64,000 nt of DNA from Glycomyces artemisiae (GTDB taxonomy: Bacteria > Actinomycetota > Actinomycetes > Mycobacteriales > Micromonosporaceae): assembly GCF_003002955.1 (NCBI RefSeq), contig NZ_PVTJ01000002.1, forward strand, positions 744,001 through 808,000, read 5' to 3'. Position numbers and translations under genes: made by a program. Under the pieces are notes generated by a model. It had not been told where the DNA came from. It saw only the letters and a program-made list of their open reading frames with translations, and ran no database searches. This document shows positions 46,446 to 54,633 of this stretch, one piece after another (positions within the stretch are counted from its first letter, which is position 1; every line of letters begins with the position of its first letter).

Positions 46446-46963
46446 AGCTCCCGTTCCCTTCGAAACCGGGCGACGGCGCCGGGATCGTCGGCGAGCCGAT
46501 CCGGTTCGTCCTCAACTGGGGCCGCCGCTATTCCCTGTGGGTCTTCAACTTCGGCCTCGCGTGCTGCGCGATCGAGTTCATCGCCGCGTCGATGAGCCGC
46601 CACGACTTCATGCGCCTCGGCGTGATCCCCTTCGCGCACTCGCCGCGCCAAGCGGACCTCATGGTCGTCTCCGGCACCGTCACCGACAAGATGGCCCCGG
46701 CGATCAAGCGCCTCTACGACCAGATGCCCGAACCGAAGTACGTCATCTCCTTCGGCGCGTGCTCGAACTCCGGCGGCCCCTACTGGGACTCCTACTGCGT
46801 CACCAAGGGCGTCGACCAGATCATCCCGGTCGACGTCTACATCCCCGGCTGCCCGCCCCGCCCCGAAGCGCTCCTGCACGGCATCGGCGAGCTCCAGAAG
46901 CAGATCGGCGCCGCGCCCCTCCGCAAGCCCAGCCTCCGCCCGCTGCTGCGGAGGCCCGAATGA
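46436..46963 (+). CDS. nuoB2: Second NADH-quinone oxidoreductase subunit B-like protein
   Basis: A 175-residue NuoB paralogue with all N2 cluster ligands ([24 protein letters not shown]). The overall length is near the minimal NuoB core, lacking the C-terminal extension of the main copy. The GTG at 46436 is used because GGGGG lies seven bases upstream; a GTG at 46442 would produce a tighter GTGA overlap with nuoA2. The retained cysteines argue for function, not decay. Its natural partner NuoD is not encoded in this cluster. Confidence 0.87.
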   Translation: MAVKLPFPSKPGDGAGIVGEPIRFVLNWGRRYSLWVFNFGLACCAIEFIAASMSRHDFMRLGVIPFAHSPRQADLMVVSGTVTDKMAPAIKRLYDQMPEPKYVISFGACSNSGGPYWDSYCVTKGVDQIIPVDVYIPGCPPRPEALLHGIGELQKQIGAAPLRKPSLRPLLRRPE

Positions 46964-47499
46964 CCTGGGACGACCGCGTGCGCGAGGCCCTCGGCGTCGC
47001 CGAGACCAGCGCTGACGGGGCCCGCGCCGTCGCCGACGTCGCCCCCGGCGACTGGCACGAGTCGGTCCGCATCTGCCGCGACGTCCTCGGCTGCGACTTC
47101 TTCGACTGGCTCTCGGCCGTCGATGAAGGCCCCGAAGGCTTCCGCCTCGTCGCCCACCTCTGGTCCATCGCCGAGAAGCGCGGCGTCCTCCTCCGCGCGC
47201 TCCTCACCGAACCGTCCGCGCCCACGGTCACCGACCTCTACCCCGGCGCGGACTGGCACGAGCGCGAGACCCGCGAGATGTTCGGCCTCGACTTCCCCGG
47301 CCACCCCAACCCGGCCCCGCTGCTCCTCGCCCCCGAGTTCGAGGGCCACCCGCTCCGCAAGGACTTCGTGCTCGCCGCCCGCGTCGTCAAGCCCTGGCCC
47401 GGCGCGAAGGAACCCGGCGAAGGCCACGGGACGGCTCGCAAGCGCGCCCTGAAGAAGCCCCCCGGCGTCCCCGACGACTGGATCCAAGATGGCGCTTGA
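46960..47499 (+). CDS. nuoC2: Second NADH-quinone oxidoreductase subunit C-like protein
   Basis: A 179-residue NuoC paralogue. The family end motif [23 protein letters not shown] and the LRKDFVL segment match the 30-kDa subunit, though only the ~130-residue core is left, with a basic tail ([18 protein letters not shown]). The ATG overlaps the nuoB2 stop. In complex I this subunit docks NuoB and NuoD to the membrane arm, so its retention next to B2 and H2 is consistent with a real sub-assembly. Confidence 0.85.
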   Translation: MTWDDRVREALGVAETSADGARAVADVAPGDWHESVRICRDVLGCDFFDWLSAVDEGPEGFRLVAHLWSIAEKRGVLLRALLTEPSAPTVTDLYPGADWHERETREMFGLDFPGHPNPAPLLLAPEFEGHPLRKDFVLAARVVKPWPGAKEPGEGHGTARKRALKKPPGVPDDWIQDGA

Positions 47500-48442
47500 G
47501 ATCGCGGTGAAAGTCGTCGCGGTCCTCGCCGCGTTCCTCGTCCTGCCGCTCGTGGTCGGCCAGACCGAGCACAAGCTCATGGCGCACATGCAGGGCCGCC
47601 TCGGGCCCATGCACGCCGGGCGCTTCCACGGCTGGGCCCAGCTCATCGCCGACGGCGTCAAGTTCGCGCAGAAGGAGGACCTCGTCCCCGACGCCGCCGA
47701 CAAGCCCGTCTTCAAGCTCGCGCCCGCCGTCGCCCTCCTGCCCTACCTCCTGGTCATCCTGTTCATCCCGCTCGGCCCCGGCGACCTCGTCGGCTCCTCG
47801 CTCGACATGGGGCTCTTCGTGGTCGTGGCGCTCGTCGGCGTCGGCGTCCTCGCGGTCCTCATGGCCGGGTGGTCCTCCGCGAACAAGTACACGCTCGTGG
47901 GCGCGCTCCGCGGCGCCGCGCAGCTCATGGCCTACGAGCTCCCGCTGGTCCTCGCCGCCGCCTCGGTCGCCGTCGCCGCCGGGACCCTCAGCCTCCCCGC
48001 GATCGTCGACGCCTGGAACCCCTGGTGGCTCCTGTGGCAGGCCCCCGCGGCGCTCGTGTTCTTCACCGCCGGCCTCGCCGAGATCCGCCGCCCCCCGTTC
48101 GACGCGCCCGTCGCCGACTCCGAACTCGTCTTCGGCTACCTCACCGAGTACGCCGGGCTCCGCTTCGCGCTGCTGCTCCTCGCCGAGTACGTCGGCATCG
48201 TCGTCATCTCCGCGCTCACCGCGGTGCTGTTCCTCGGCGGCTGGAAGGGCCCCGGCCCCGACTCCCTCGGCTGGCTCTGGACGCTCCTGAAGACCGGCGC
48301 GCTCGCCGCCGTCGTCATCTGGCTCCGCGTCGCCTGGCCCCGCCTGCGCGTCGACCAGATCCAGGCCCTCTGCTGGAAGGGCCTCGTGCCGATCGCGCTG
48401 GCCCAGCTGGTCCTCACGACCGCCGTGGCGCTCGCGCTCTGA
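47489..48442 (+). CDS. nuoH2: Second NADH-quinone oxidoreductase subunit H-like protein
   Basis: A 317-residue NuoH paralogue with about eight helices. The motifs LGPMHAGRFHGWAQLIADGVKFAQKED and the EIRRPPFDAPVADSELVFGYLTEYAGL loop (the equivalent of the quinone-chamber loop) are present; a loop insertion around the second half is shorter than in the operon copy. It starts 11 bases inside nuoC2. It is the last gene: no nuoD2, I2, J2-N2 follow, because a convergent vapC begins three bases after its stop. Confidence 0.88.
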   Translation: MALEIAVKVVAVLAAFLVLPLVVGQTEHKLMAHMQGRLGPMHAGRFHGWAQLIADGVKFAQKEDLVPDAADKPVFKLAPAVALLPYLLVILFIPLGPGDLVGSSLDMGLFVVVALVGVGVLAVLMAGWSSANKYTLVGALRGAAQLMAYELPLVLAAASVAVAAGTLSLPAIVDAWNPWWLLWQAPAALVFFTAGLAEIRRPPFDAPVADSELVFGYLTEYAGLRFALLLLAEYVGIVVISALTAVLFLGGWKGPGPDSLGWLWTLLKTGALAAVVIWLRVAWPRLRVDQIQALCWKGLVPIALAQLVLTTAVALAL

Positions 48443-48445
48443 ACG

Positions 48446-48883
48446 CTATAGGTCGTCGGGGAGCAGCCGGAACGCCTTGAACTGCGCCAGCGGCCGGATG
48501 GCCCGGAAGTCCCGGCGGTCGAGTGTCAGGATGGCGTCGGTCTCGTATTCGGCCGCGATGACGACGTTGACCGCATCGGTCAGATCGAGGTCGAGGTCGC
48601 GGTACTGCCGCCGGATGTCATGAGCGAGTCCCAGCATCCGCGAGGTGATGATCGGCATCTCGGCGCGCCGGTCGTCCAGGCGGGCCCGGAGGTCGTCGAT
48701 CGCGTGCATCGCTTCGGGCCGACCGAACTCGCGAGTGGCGAGGTGGTCGAATTCCGAGAGCAGCAGCGGCGAGATCACCAGATGGCCCGCTTGGCGGAGC
48801 GCTTCCCGCGCCCCAGGGCCCTCCGGGTCGTCGGCGCTTCGCGCCGCGATCAGACCGGAGGTGTCCGCTACGACGACGATCAA
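48446..48883 (-). CDS. vapC: PIN-domain toxin (VapC family)
   Basis: A 145-residue PIN ribonuclease. The four acidic residues expected of the active site can be placed: VVADTSGLIA (Asp7), LLLSEFDHL (Glu), DLTDAVNV (Asp) and ILTLDRRDF (Asp). It would cleave specific RNAs (often tRNA) when free of antitoxin. It starts with TTG overlapping the antitoxin stop (TTGA), the standard coupling. Located directly against the truncated nuo cluster, it could mark the border of a deletion. Confidence 0.85.
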   Translation of the reverse strand: MIVVVADTSGLIAARSADDPEGPGAREALRQAGHLVISPLLLSEFDHLATREFGRPEAMHAIDDLRARLDDRRAEMPIITSRMLGLAHDIRRQYRDLDLDLTDAVNVVIAAEYETDAILTLDRRDFRAIRPLAQFKAFRLLPDDL

Positions 48884-49146
48884 CGCTCGTCCCGCATCTG
48901 CCGGTACTTCTCGTACTGCTCGTCCCAGACCACTTTCTTGGCTTCGCGAGGTGTTTCGTCGCGCTCCACCAGCCGCTTGGACGTCCTGGTGAAGAACGGC
49001 TCCTCCCAGATTCGGCTCGACATCGCCGCTCGGTGGATCGCGTTGCGGATGATCTCCGCTTCGGACACGCCGTGCCGCTTCGCGGCCTCCTTGATGATCG
49101 CGAGGTCTTCCTCGTCCGCGTAGACCATGGTGCGCTTTTTAGCCAT
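48880..49146 (-). CDS. vapB: VapB-type antitoxin (ribbon-helix-helix)
   Basis: An 88-residue protein. Residues ~5-50 form a ribbon-helix-helix (TMVYADEEDLAIIKEAAKRHGVSEAEIIRNAIHRAA) that binds the operator; the rest (WDEQYEKYRQMRDER) is a charged helix that would cover VapC. The ATG at 49146 is preferred because TAGCAT lies exactly six bases upstream; an ATG two codons earlier (49152) would lie inside that promoter. Toxin follows antitoxin, as usual. Confidence 0.8.
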   Translation of the reverse strand: MAKKRTMVYADEEDLAIIKEAAKRHGVSEAEIIRNAIHRAAMSSRIWEEPFFTRTSKRLVERDETPREAKKVVWDEQYEKYRQMRDER

Positions 49147-49151
49147 GTTCA

Positions 49152-49169
49152 TATGCTACCACCGGCATA
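49152..49169. promoter_or_regulatory. VapBC operator and -10 box
   Basis: TATGC-N8-GCATA palindrome (49152-49169) overlaps TAGCAT (minus strand, 49158-49153), which is six bases before the vapB ATG. Binding here would block the leaderless promoter, giving simple autoregulation. Confidence 0.55.
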
Positions 49170-49199
49170 CGTGAAAACGACTCACTTCGGGCACGAAGA

Positions 49200-49228
49200 A
49201 GCCGGTCCCCGCGAAGCAGGAACCGGCT
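49200..49228 (-). terminator. Terminator after the FmdB/Ruc-like gene
   Basis: On the minus strand AGCCGGT pairs with ACCGGCT around a GC-rich loop (with a further imperfect pair inside), followed by TTCTTCG. Confidence 0.7.
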
Positions 49229-49242
49229 GAAGACTGTGGGGC

Positions 49243-49557
49243 CTACGCGGCTTTGGCGGAGTCCGACTTCTTCGCGGGCTTCGACTCGGCCTTCTTGGCC
49301 GTCCCCTCGGACTTCGACTCGCTCTTCTTCGCGCCGTTCTTCGACCCGTTCGAGCCGAGCGACGAGGAGTCCGTGGACCGCGAGTCGGTCCGGTAGAAAC
49401 CGCTGCCCTTGAAGGTGACGCCGACGTTCCCGAAGACCTTGCGCAGCGCGCCCTTGGCCTCGCAGCTCGGACAGTCCGTCAGCCGCGCTTCGGAGAACGA
49501 CTGGTGTTTGTCGAACTCGTAACCGCACTCCTTGCAGCGGTATTCGTAGACAGGCAC
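49243..49557 (-). CDS. FmdB-family zinc-ribbon protein, Ruc-like redox chaperone candidate
   Basis: A 104-residue protein with an N-terminal zinc ribbon: CKEC (Cys8, Cys11) and CPSC (Cys29, Cys32), then a ~50-residue disordered Lys/Ser/Ala-rich tail. Mycobacterial Rv0991c (Ruc), also FmdB-type with four such cysteines and a disordered tail, is a chaperone activated by oxidation. The local order, zinc ribbon then 5-FTHF cyclo-ligase on the minus strand followed by galU, glp and rimJ, matches the Rv0991c-Rv0995 region, so I infer the same role. GGAGG precedes the GTG at 49557. HrcA control of this gene is not visible. Confidence 0.75.
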   Translation of the reverse strand: MPVYEYRCKECGYEFDKHQSFSEARLTDCPSCEAKGALRKVFGNVGVTFKGSGFYRTDSRSTDSSSLGSNGSKNGAKKSESKSEGTAKKAESKPAKKSDSAKAA

Positions 49558-49655
49558 GTCCAACCTCCAGGGACTTCACACGGGACCCGATCGACATTAG
49601 CAGTCAACGCAGGAGACTGCTAATTCCATCCCTCTCGCCCGTGAGGCGCCAGCCA

Positions 49656-50201
49656 CTACCGCAGTGACACGAATCCCCTCGCGGGCGTCACCACGCCCGT
49701 GACGGGCCGGTCGTGCGGCTCGGCGGGGACCTGCGGCCCGAACTCGCCGTCGCGCAGCAGCGCCACCACCGGCACGTCGGGGCCGACCTTCGCCAGGGCC
49801 CGGTCGTACGAGCCGCCGCCGCGGCCGAGCCGCGTCCCGTCCAGTGAGACGGCGACGCCGGGGACGATGACGGCCGCGGCGTCCTCGATGCGCCCGGGCT
49901 CCTGCGGCGTCCCCTCGCCGCCGACCACGGCCCAGTCGAGGTCCTTGTCCGGCAGCAGCACCGGCAGCATCACGCGGTAGGCCACCGCGAGCCGTTCGGG
50001 CAGTTCGGGTTCGAGCGTGCAGCCCGGCTCGGCGCCGAACGGCCGGTACGCGGCGACCGTCGCGCCCTCGTCGACCGCCTCGATGAGGAAGTCCCGCAAC
50101 GCCTTCCACGTCGCGACATCGGCGGCGGCGCGGACCGCGCCCGGCATCGCCGTGCGCGCGGCCAGGAGCGCGCGGCGCGCGTTCTGCTTGCTCTCTTGCA
50201 T
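49656..50201 (-). CDS. 5-formyltetrahydrofolate cyclo-ligase
   Basis: A 181-residue enzyme converting 5-formyl-THF to 5,10-methenyl-THF using ATP. Motifs: KQNARRALLAARTAM near the start, VAAYRPFGAEPG, the phosphate-binding G-x-G area LGRGGGSYDRAL, and VPAEPHDRPV near the end. The ATG at 50201 has GGAGGG upstream, although the frame is open 58 more codons. It lies divergent from the GGDEF gene by 158 bases and forms part of the Rv0992c-like neighbourhood. Confidence 0.85.
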   Translation of the reverse strand: MQESKQNARRALLAARTAMPGAVRAAADVATWKALRDFLIEAVDEGATVAAYRPFGAEPGCTLEPELPERLAVAYRVMLPVLLPDKDLDWAVVGGEGTPQEPGRIEDAAAVIVPGVAVSLDGTRLGRGGGSYDRALAKVGPDVPVVALLRDGEFGPQVPAEPHDRPVTGVVTPARGFVSLR

Positions 50202-50359
50202 GCGTTTCCCTCCGTCGTCATATGTCACCTGGAAGGATTCCCCCGAACAGGCGATCACACTCGTCCATTCAGCCAGAGTGACGATAAACCGGATGCCTTG
50301 TCGTGTCCGGTCGGTAGCTCTAGGTAGTCTTCTAAGGGAGTGAACTTGAGGGGGCTTCG

Positions 50360-52309
50360 GTGTCGCTGCGCTCACGGCTCACCACGGCGTTCCTCGTCGT
50401 CGTGCTCGGGCCGGTCCTGGTGGGGGCCGTCTTCGTCGCTGCCGTCATGTCCCACCTGGCGGACTCCCGCGGCGAGGCCCTGGCCTCCTCGGCGGTGACG
50501 TCGGTCGACTCCACCCTCGGCACGATCTGCGAGCGCATCCAGGCCTCGGCCGCGGTCGTGGCCCTCAGCCACAGTAGCGGCGGCAACGACGACGCGATGG
50601 AAATGGCCCAGCTCGTGGTCGACCGCAAAGTGGTCGACGGCGTCGTCTTCACCGGCCTCCAGGACGCCGGCTCCACCGCGGGCCCCGACATCGGCGCGCC
50701 CGCCCCCGACGGCGCCTGGGTCGACTGCGGCGAGGCCGCCGCCTACGCCGGGACCGGCCCGATCGTGGCCCTCGGCGCCCAGGCGGAAGTCCAGAACGCC
50801 GACGGCACCACCGCGGTCTTCAGCGCCTTCCGCATCGTCGACCAGGAGTTCCTCTCCCGCATCGCGCGCGTCGCCGACGCCGAGCTGGTCCTCCTCGACG
50901 GCCGCGCCGACCCGATGCGCGTCGGCGGCGTCGACGCGGGCCGCTGGGACGACACCGACCTGTTCCTGCCGCTCAGCATCGGCACGGTCGCCACGAGCGT
51001 CACCCCCATGTACTGGACCCTCGCCGCGATGGTCGCCGCCTCCGGCCTGTGCGCAGTGGGCCTGGCCGCATGGCTCGCCCGCTCCACGACCCGGCCCCTC
51101 CACGAGCTCGCCGACGCCGCCGAGCGCGTCTCCGAAGGCGACCTCGACGTGCGCGTGCCCGTCCACGGCCGCGACGAGGTCGCCCACCTCGCGCTCGCGT
51201 TCAACCGCATGACCGCGCAGACCCAGGCGTACGTGAACGCCCTGACCGCCTCCCGCGACCAGATGCGCGGCCAGCTCGGCCGCCTCGGCCAGACCCTCAC
51301 CGCGACCCTCGACCTCGACCGCATCCTGGAGGTCATCCTCGACACCGCGATGGTCACCGCGGGCGCCGAGGCCGGGGTCGTCATGCTCGTGGACGTCGAC
51401 GACGCCGACCAGTTGCGCCAGCGCGCGGGCGAAGGGGACCTCGGCATCGACCAGCCCGCGACGATCCGCCTCGGCGAAGGCATCATCGGGTCCATCGCGG
51501 CCTCCGGCGCGCCCGCGCACGGGCGCATCACCGACGGCCGCTTCGAGGGCCGCCGCCGCGCCGACACCGAACCCGACGCGCGCTCGATCGTCGCCGTCCC
51601 CTTCGAGGGCCGCGCCCCCGCCGAGTCCGACGACCCGGGCGCCCCGCGCACCGAGTCCGGAGTCCTCGGCGTCCTCGTCCTCTACAACCGGATCGCCGGG
51701 GACGACTTCGAGCCCGGCGACGTCGACACGCTCCGCACCTTCGCCGGGCAGGCCTCCGTCGCCGTCGAGAACGTGCTCCTGCACCGCCAGGCCCAGCGCC
51801 TCAGCCTCACGGACCCGCTCACGGGCCTGTGGAACTACCGGTTCATGCAGACCTCGCTGCGCCGCGAAGCGGAGCGCTCGCGCCGCTACCACCGGCCCTC
51901 CGCGCTCCTGGCGATCGACCTCGACCGGTTCAAGACCGTCAACGACACGTACGGGCACCCCGTCGGCGACCAGGTCCTCACCGAGCTCGCGCGCCGCATC
52001 ACCGGCCAGATCCGCGAAGTTGACCTCGCGTTCCGCCACGGCGGCGAGGAGTTCATGGTCCTGCTCCCCGAGACCGACGCGGCGGGCGCGACCGCGGTCG
52101 CCGAGCGCCTCGGCCGCTCCGTCGCCGCCCGCCCCTTCAAGGTCAACGACGCCTCCGGCGGACGCGAACTGCGCGTCACCGTCTCCATCGGCGTCGCCGT
52201 CCTCGGCGAGCACGCCGACACCGCCGGCGAGGTCCTCGCGGCAGCCGACGAGGCCCTCTACGCCGCGAAAGCCGCCGGAAGGGATACGTGGCGCGTGGCG
52301 GCGGTATGA
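50360..52309 (+). CDS. Membrane diguanylate cyclase with HAMP, GAF and GGDEF domains
   Basis: A 649-residue signalling protein. TM1 (~8-30) and TM2 (~215-236) flank a ~185-residue extracytoplasmic sensor; HAMP (~238-292), then GAF (~315-480) and GGDEF (~490-649) follow. The active-site GGEEF (561-565) is intact and an RxxD inhibitory site (REVD) is five residues upstream, so it should make cyclic di-GMP under product inhibition. Signal unknown. GTG start at 50360 with AGGGGGC upstream. No EAL domain is attached. It sits between folate and galU genes without operon link. Confidence 0.9.
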   Translation: MSLRSRLTTAFLVVVLGPVLVGAVFVAAVMSHLADSRGEALASSAVTSVDSTLGTICERIQASAAVVALSHSSGGNDDAMEMAQLVVDRKVVDGVVFTGLQDAGSTAGPDIGAPAPDGAWVDCGEAAAYAGTGPIVALGAQAEVQNADGTTAVFSAFRIVDQEFLSRIARVADAELVLLDGRADPMRVGGVDAGRWDDTDLFLPLSIGTVATSVTPMYWTLAAMVAASGLCAVGLAAWLARSTTRPLHELADAAERVSEGDLDVRVPVHGRDEVAHLALAFNRMTAQTQAYVNALTASRDQMRGQLGRLGQTLTATLDLDRILEVILDTAMVTAGAEAGVVMLVDVDDADQLRQRAGEGDLGIDQPATIRLGEGIIGSIAASGAPAHGRITDGRFEGRRRADTEPDARSIVAVPFEGRAPAESDDPGAPRTESGVLGVLVLYNRIAGDDFEPGDVDTLRTFAGQASVAVENVLLHRQAQRLSLTDPLTGLWNYRFMQTSLRREAERSRRYHRPSALLAIDLDRFKTVNDTYGHPVGDQVLTELARRITGQIREVDLAFRHGGEEFMVLLPETDAAGATAVAERLGRSVAARPFKVNDASGGRELRVTVSIGVAVLGEHADTAGEVLAAADEALYAAKAAGRDTWRVAAV

Positions 52310-52366
52310 GGACCGTTCACCCGCTGTTCTCCAGGGTGGCCGGAACCTGACGGAGCGTGCCCGCGA

Positions 52367-52372
52367 TACCCT
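52367..52372 (+). promoter_or_regulatory. Putative -10 box of leaderless galU
   Basis: TACCCT, six bases, then the ATG at 52379. Confidence 0.6.
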
Positions 52373-52378
52373 CGCCAT

Positions 52379-53269
52379 ATGCCAGAATCTGCGCCCCGCG
52401 CCACGAAAGCCGTCATTCCCGTGGCGGGCAACGCCACCCGCTTCCTGCCGGTGACGAAGGCGGTTCCCAAGGAGCTGCTGCCGATCGTCGACACGCCGGT
52501 CCTCCAGTACATCGTGGAGGAGGCCGCCGCCGCCGGCCTCGACGACATCGCCATGGTCACCGCCCGCGGCAAGGACGCCATCACCGACTACTTCGACGTG
52601 CGCCCCGACCTCGAAGAGGCCCTCGCCGCCAAGGGCAAGCACGACCTCATCGACGCCGTCAAGGCCCCCGAGCGGATCGCCGAGGTCCACGCCATCCGCC
52701 AGGGCCGCGCCAAGGGCCTCGGCCACGCCGTCGGCCGCGCCGCCGCCCACGTCGGCGACGAGCCGTTCGCGGTCCTCCTCGGCGACGAGTTCTACGACGT
52801 CGACGACAAGCTCCTCCCGCGCATGATCGACCTCCAGTCCGACACCGGCGGCATCGTCCTCGCGCTCCTCGAAGTCCCCGAGTCCGAGGTCTCCCGGTAC
52901 GGCGTCGCCTCGGTCCGCACCACCGACACGCCCGACATCGTCGAAGTCACCGGAATGGTCGAGAAGCCCGCCCGCGAGGACGCGCCGTCGAATCTCATCC
53001 TCATCGGACGCTACGTCCTGCCCGGCGCGATCTTCGCCGAACTCGACCGCACCGAGCCCGGCAGCGGCGGCGAAATCCAACTCACCGACGCCATGGACGC
53101 CATGCGCGCCAACGGAACCCCCGTCCACGCCGTCATCCTCCGCGGCCGCCGCTACGACACCGGCCAGCCCGTCGAGTACCTCCAGACCCTCGTCGAGCTC
53201 GCCAGCCGACGGGACGACTTGCCCGGCTTCAACGCCTGGCTGCGCGAATTCAGTGCGACACTGGACTGA
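52379..53269 (+). CDS. galU: UTP-glucose-1-phosphate uridylyltransferase
   Basis: A 296-residue nucleotidyltransferase making UDP-glucose for cell wall and trehalose pathways. Motifs: PVAGNATRFLPVTKAVPKELLPI (nucleotide-binding loop), FAVLLGDEF, VSRYGVAS, EKPARE and GGEIQLTDA, in family order. It heads the conserved galU-glp-rimJ cluster of actinobacteria. The start is set by the upstream TANNNT and the signature residues. Confidence 0.93.
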   Translation: MPESAPRATKAVIPVAGNATRFLPVTKAVPKELLPIVDTPVLQYIVEEAAAAGLDDIAMVTARGKDAITDYFDVRPDLEEALAAKGKHDLIDAVKAPERIAEVHAIRQGRAKGLGHAVGRAAAHVGDEPFAVLLGDEFYDVDDKLLPRMIDLQSDTGGIVLALLEVPESEVSRYGVASVRTTDTPDIVEVTGMVEKPAREDAPSNLILIGRYVLPGAIFAELDRTEPGSGGEIQLTDAMDAMRANGTPVHAVILRGRRYDTGQPVEYLQTLVELASRRDDLPGFNAWLREFSATLD

Positions 53270-53327
53270 CCGCACCGCCGCCAGGCGGCGCATTTCGAGT
53301 TTCTGACCGACGGGGGGATGAGGAGAG

Positions 53328-54563
53328 ATGGGGACCGGCGACGCGACGCCATTGGCCGACTTCCTGTCGAAGGCGCTGGCGCTCGTCCGACCCCTGCCCC
53401 CGGTCGACATCGACATGACCCAGTCGACCGGGTCGGTCCTCGCCGAGAACGCGGTCAACCCCGGGCCGCTCCCCGCCTTCGACTACGCCGCGATCGACGG
53501 CTACGCCTGCGCGGCCGACGACATCGCCGGAGCCAGCCCCGAGCGCGGGGTCGGCCTGAAGGTCCTCGGCGACCTCGCCGCGTCCTCGTGGCGCCCGGTG
53601 CGCCTGGTCGCGGGCACGTGCTTCTCGGTCGCCGCGGGCGCGGCGCTCCCGGTGGGCGCCGACATCGTGGTCCCGCTCGCGTGGACCGACGAGGGCATGG
53701 CCACCGTCGACGTCCGCCAGGCGCCCCGGCGCGGGCACGGCGTGCGCCGCATGGGATCCGAGCGCTCCTCGGGCGAGATCCTCGCCCACGAGGGCCGCCG
53801 CGTCACCCCGCAGCTCGTGGGCCTCCTCGCCGCCGCCGGGATCGCCGACGTCGTCGTGCGGCCCACGCCGCGCGTCGTCGTCATCGCCACCGGCGACGAG
53901 CTCGTCGACACCGGCCGCCCCTCCCAGCCCGGCCAGCTCATCGACGTCAACTCCCACCTCGTCACCGCCGCCGCCTCCGAAGCGGGCGCCCACGCCTACC
54001 GCGTCGGCATCTGCGACGACGAGCCCGACGCGCTCCGCTCGGTCCTCGACGACCAGATCCTCCGCGCCGACCTCGTCATCACCACCGGCGGCACCGGCAC
54101 CGGCCCCGGCGACATGGTCCGGCGCACGTTCTCGCGCGACGGCGCCGTCGACTTCACGCCGATCGCCGTGTACCTCTGCGAGACCATGGGGTTCGGGACG
54201 ATCGGCCCCGAGGAGGTCCCCGTCGTGTGCCTCCCCGGCGACCCGGTCGCCGCGACCATCGCGTTCGAGGTCGTCGCCCGCCCGCTCATCCAGCGGCTCG
54301 CGGGCGCGGAGCCGGTTTTCCGGCCCAGCGTGCGCGCCAACCTGACCGAGCCCGTATCCTCACCGAGCGGACTCAGGGAATTCCGCCCCGTCCGCGTCGC
54401 CGAGCGCCGCGGCGGCGGCTACACCGTCGCACCGCTCGGTGCCGCTTCATACACGCTCTCCGGTCTCGCCGAGGCCACCGGCCTGATGACGATCGGCGAG
54501 AACGCGACCCGGGTGCCCGCCGGGTCCACGGTGGACGTGCTCCTGCTCGACAGGAACCGATGA
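53328..54563 (+). CDS. glp: MoeA-like molybdopterin molybdenumtransferase, Glp type
   Basis: A 411-residue protein with MoeA domain order: linker, MoeA-N (DYAAIDGYACAADD), central MPT-binding fold (GDELVDTGRP, ITTGGTGTGPGDM), VVCLPGDPVAATIAF, and C-terminal barrel. In actinobacteria the copy next to galU (Glp, gephyrin-like) binds FtsZ and works in division with the membrane protein GlpR/SepX instead of only in molybdenum cofactor synthesis. Cluster position suggests this is Glp, but MoeA activity is also possible. GAGGAGAG precedes the ATG; the stop overlaps a mini-ORF. Confidence 0.85.
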   Translation: MGTGDATPLADFLSKALALVRPLPPVDIDMTQSTGSVLAENAVNPGPLPAFDYAAIDGYACAADDIAGASPERGVGLKVLGDLAASSWRPVRLVAGTCFSVAAGAALPVGADIVVPLAWTDEGMATVDVRQAPRRGHGVRRMGSERSSGEILAHEGRRVTPQLVGLLAAAGIADVVVRPTPRVVVIATGDELVDTGRPSQPGQLIDVNSHLVTAAASEAGAHAYRVGICDDEPDALRSVLDDQILRADLVITTGGTGTGPGDMVRRTFSRDGAVDFTPIAVYLCETMGFGTIGPEEVPVVCLPGDPVAATIAFEVVARPLIQRLAGAEPVFRPSVRANLTEPVSSPSGLREFRPVRVAERRGGGYTVAPLGAASYTLSGLAEATGLMTIGENATRVPAGSTVDVLLLDRNR

Positions 54564-54598
54564 CCCACACCGACATCCAGCCGGACGGCCCCCGATGA
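54560..54598 (+). CDS. 12-codon mini-ORF between glp and rimJ (first)
   Basis: ATG overlaps the glp stop (ATGA) and the ORF ends TGA at 54596-54598, encoding MTHTDIQPDGPR. Its stop overlaps the next mini-ORF start in the same manner. It begins CGATGACC, as do the second mini-ORF and rimJ, spaced 35 bases apart. It is more likely a translational relay or duplicated start region than a functional peptide. Confidence 0.4.
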   Translation: MTHTDIQPDGPR

Positions 54599-54633
54599 CC
54601 GTCCCACGAACGCAGTTGGACCAAGACCGATGA
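54595..54633 (+). CDS. 12-codon mini-ORF between glp and rimJ (second)
   Basis: ATG at 54595 overlaps the stop of the first mini-ORF; its own TGA at 54631-54633 overlaps the rimJ ATG. It encodes MTVPRTQLDQDR. No ribosome-binding site is clear ahead of any of the three starts, so termination-reinitiation is the likely way ribosomes move from glp to rimJ. Confidence 0.4.
   Translation: MTVPRTQLDQDR

Noticed and set aside
46077-48442. nuoA2-H2 as pseudogenes
   Set aside because: Reading frames are intact, overlapping in the usual style, with metal ligands and quinone-loop motifs conserved; the missing part is of whole genes, not frame damage.
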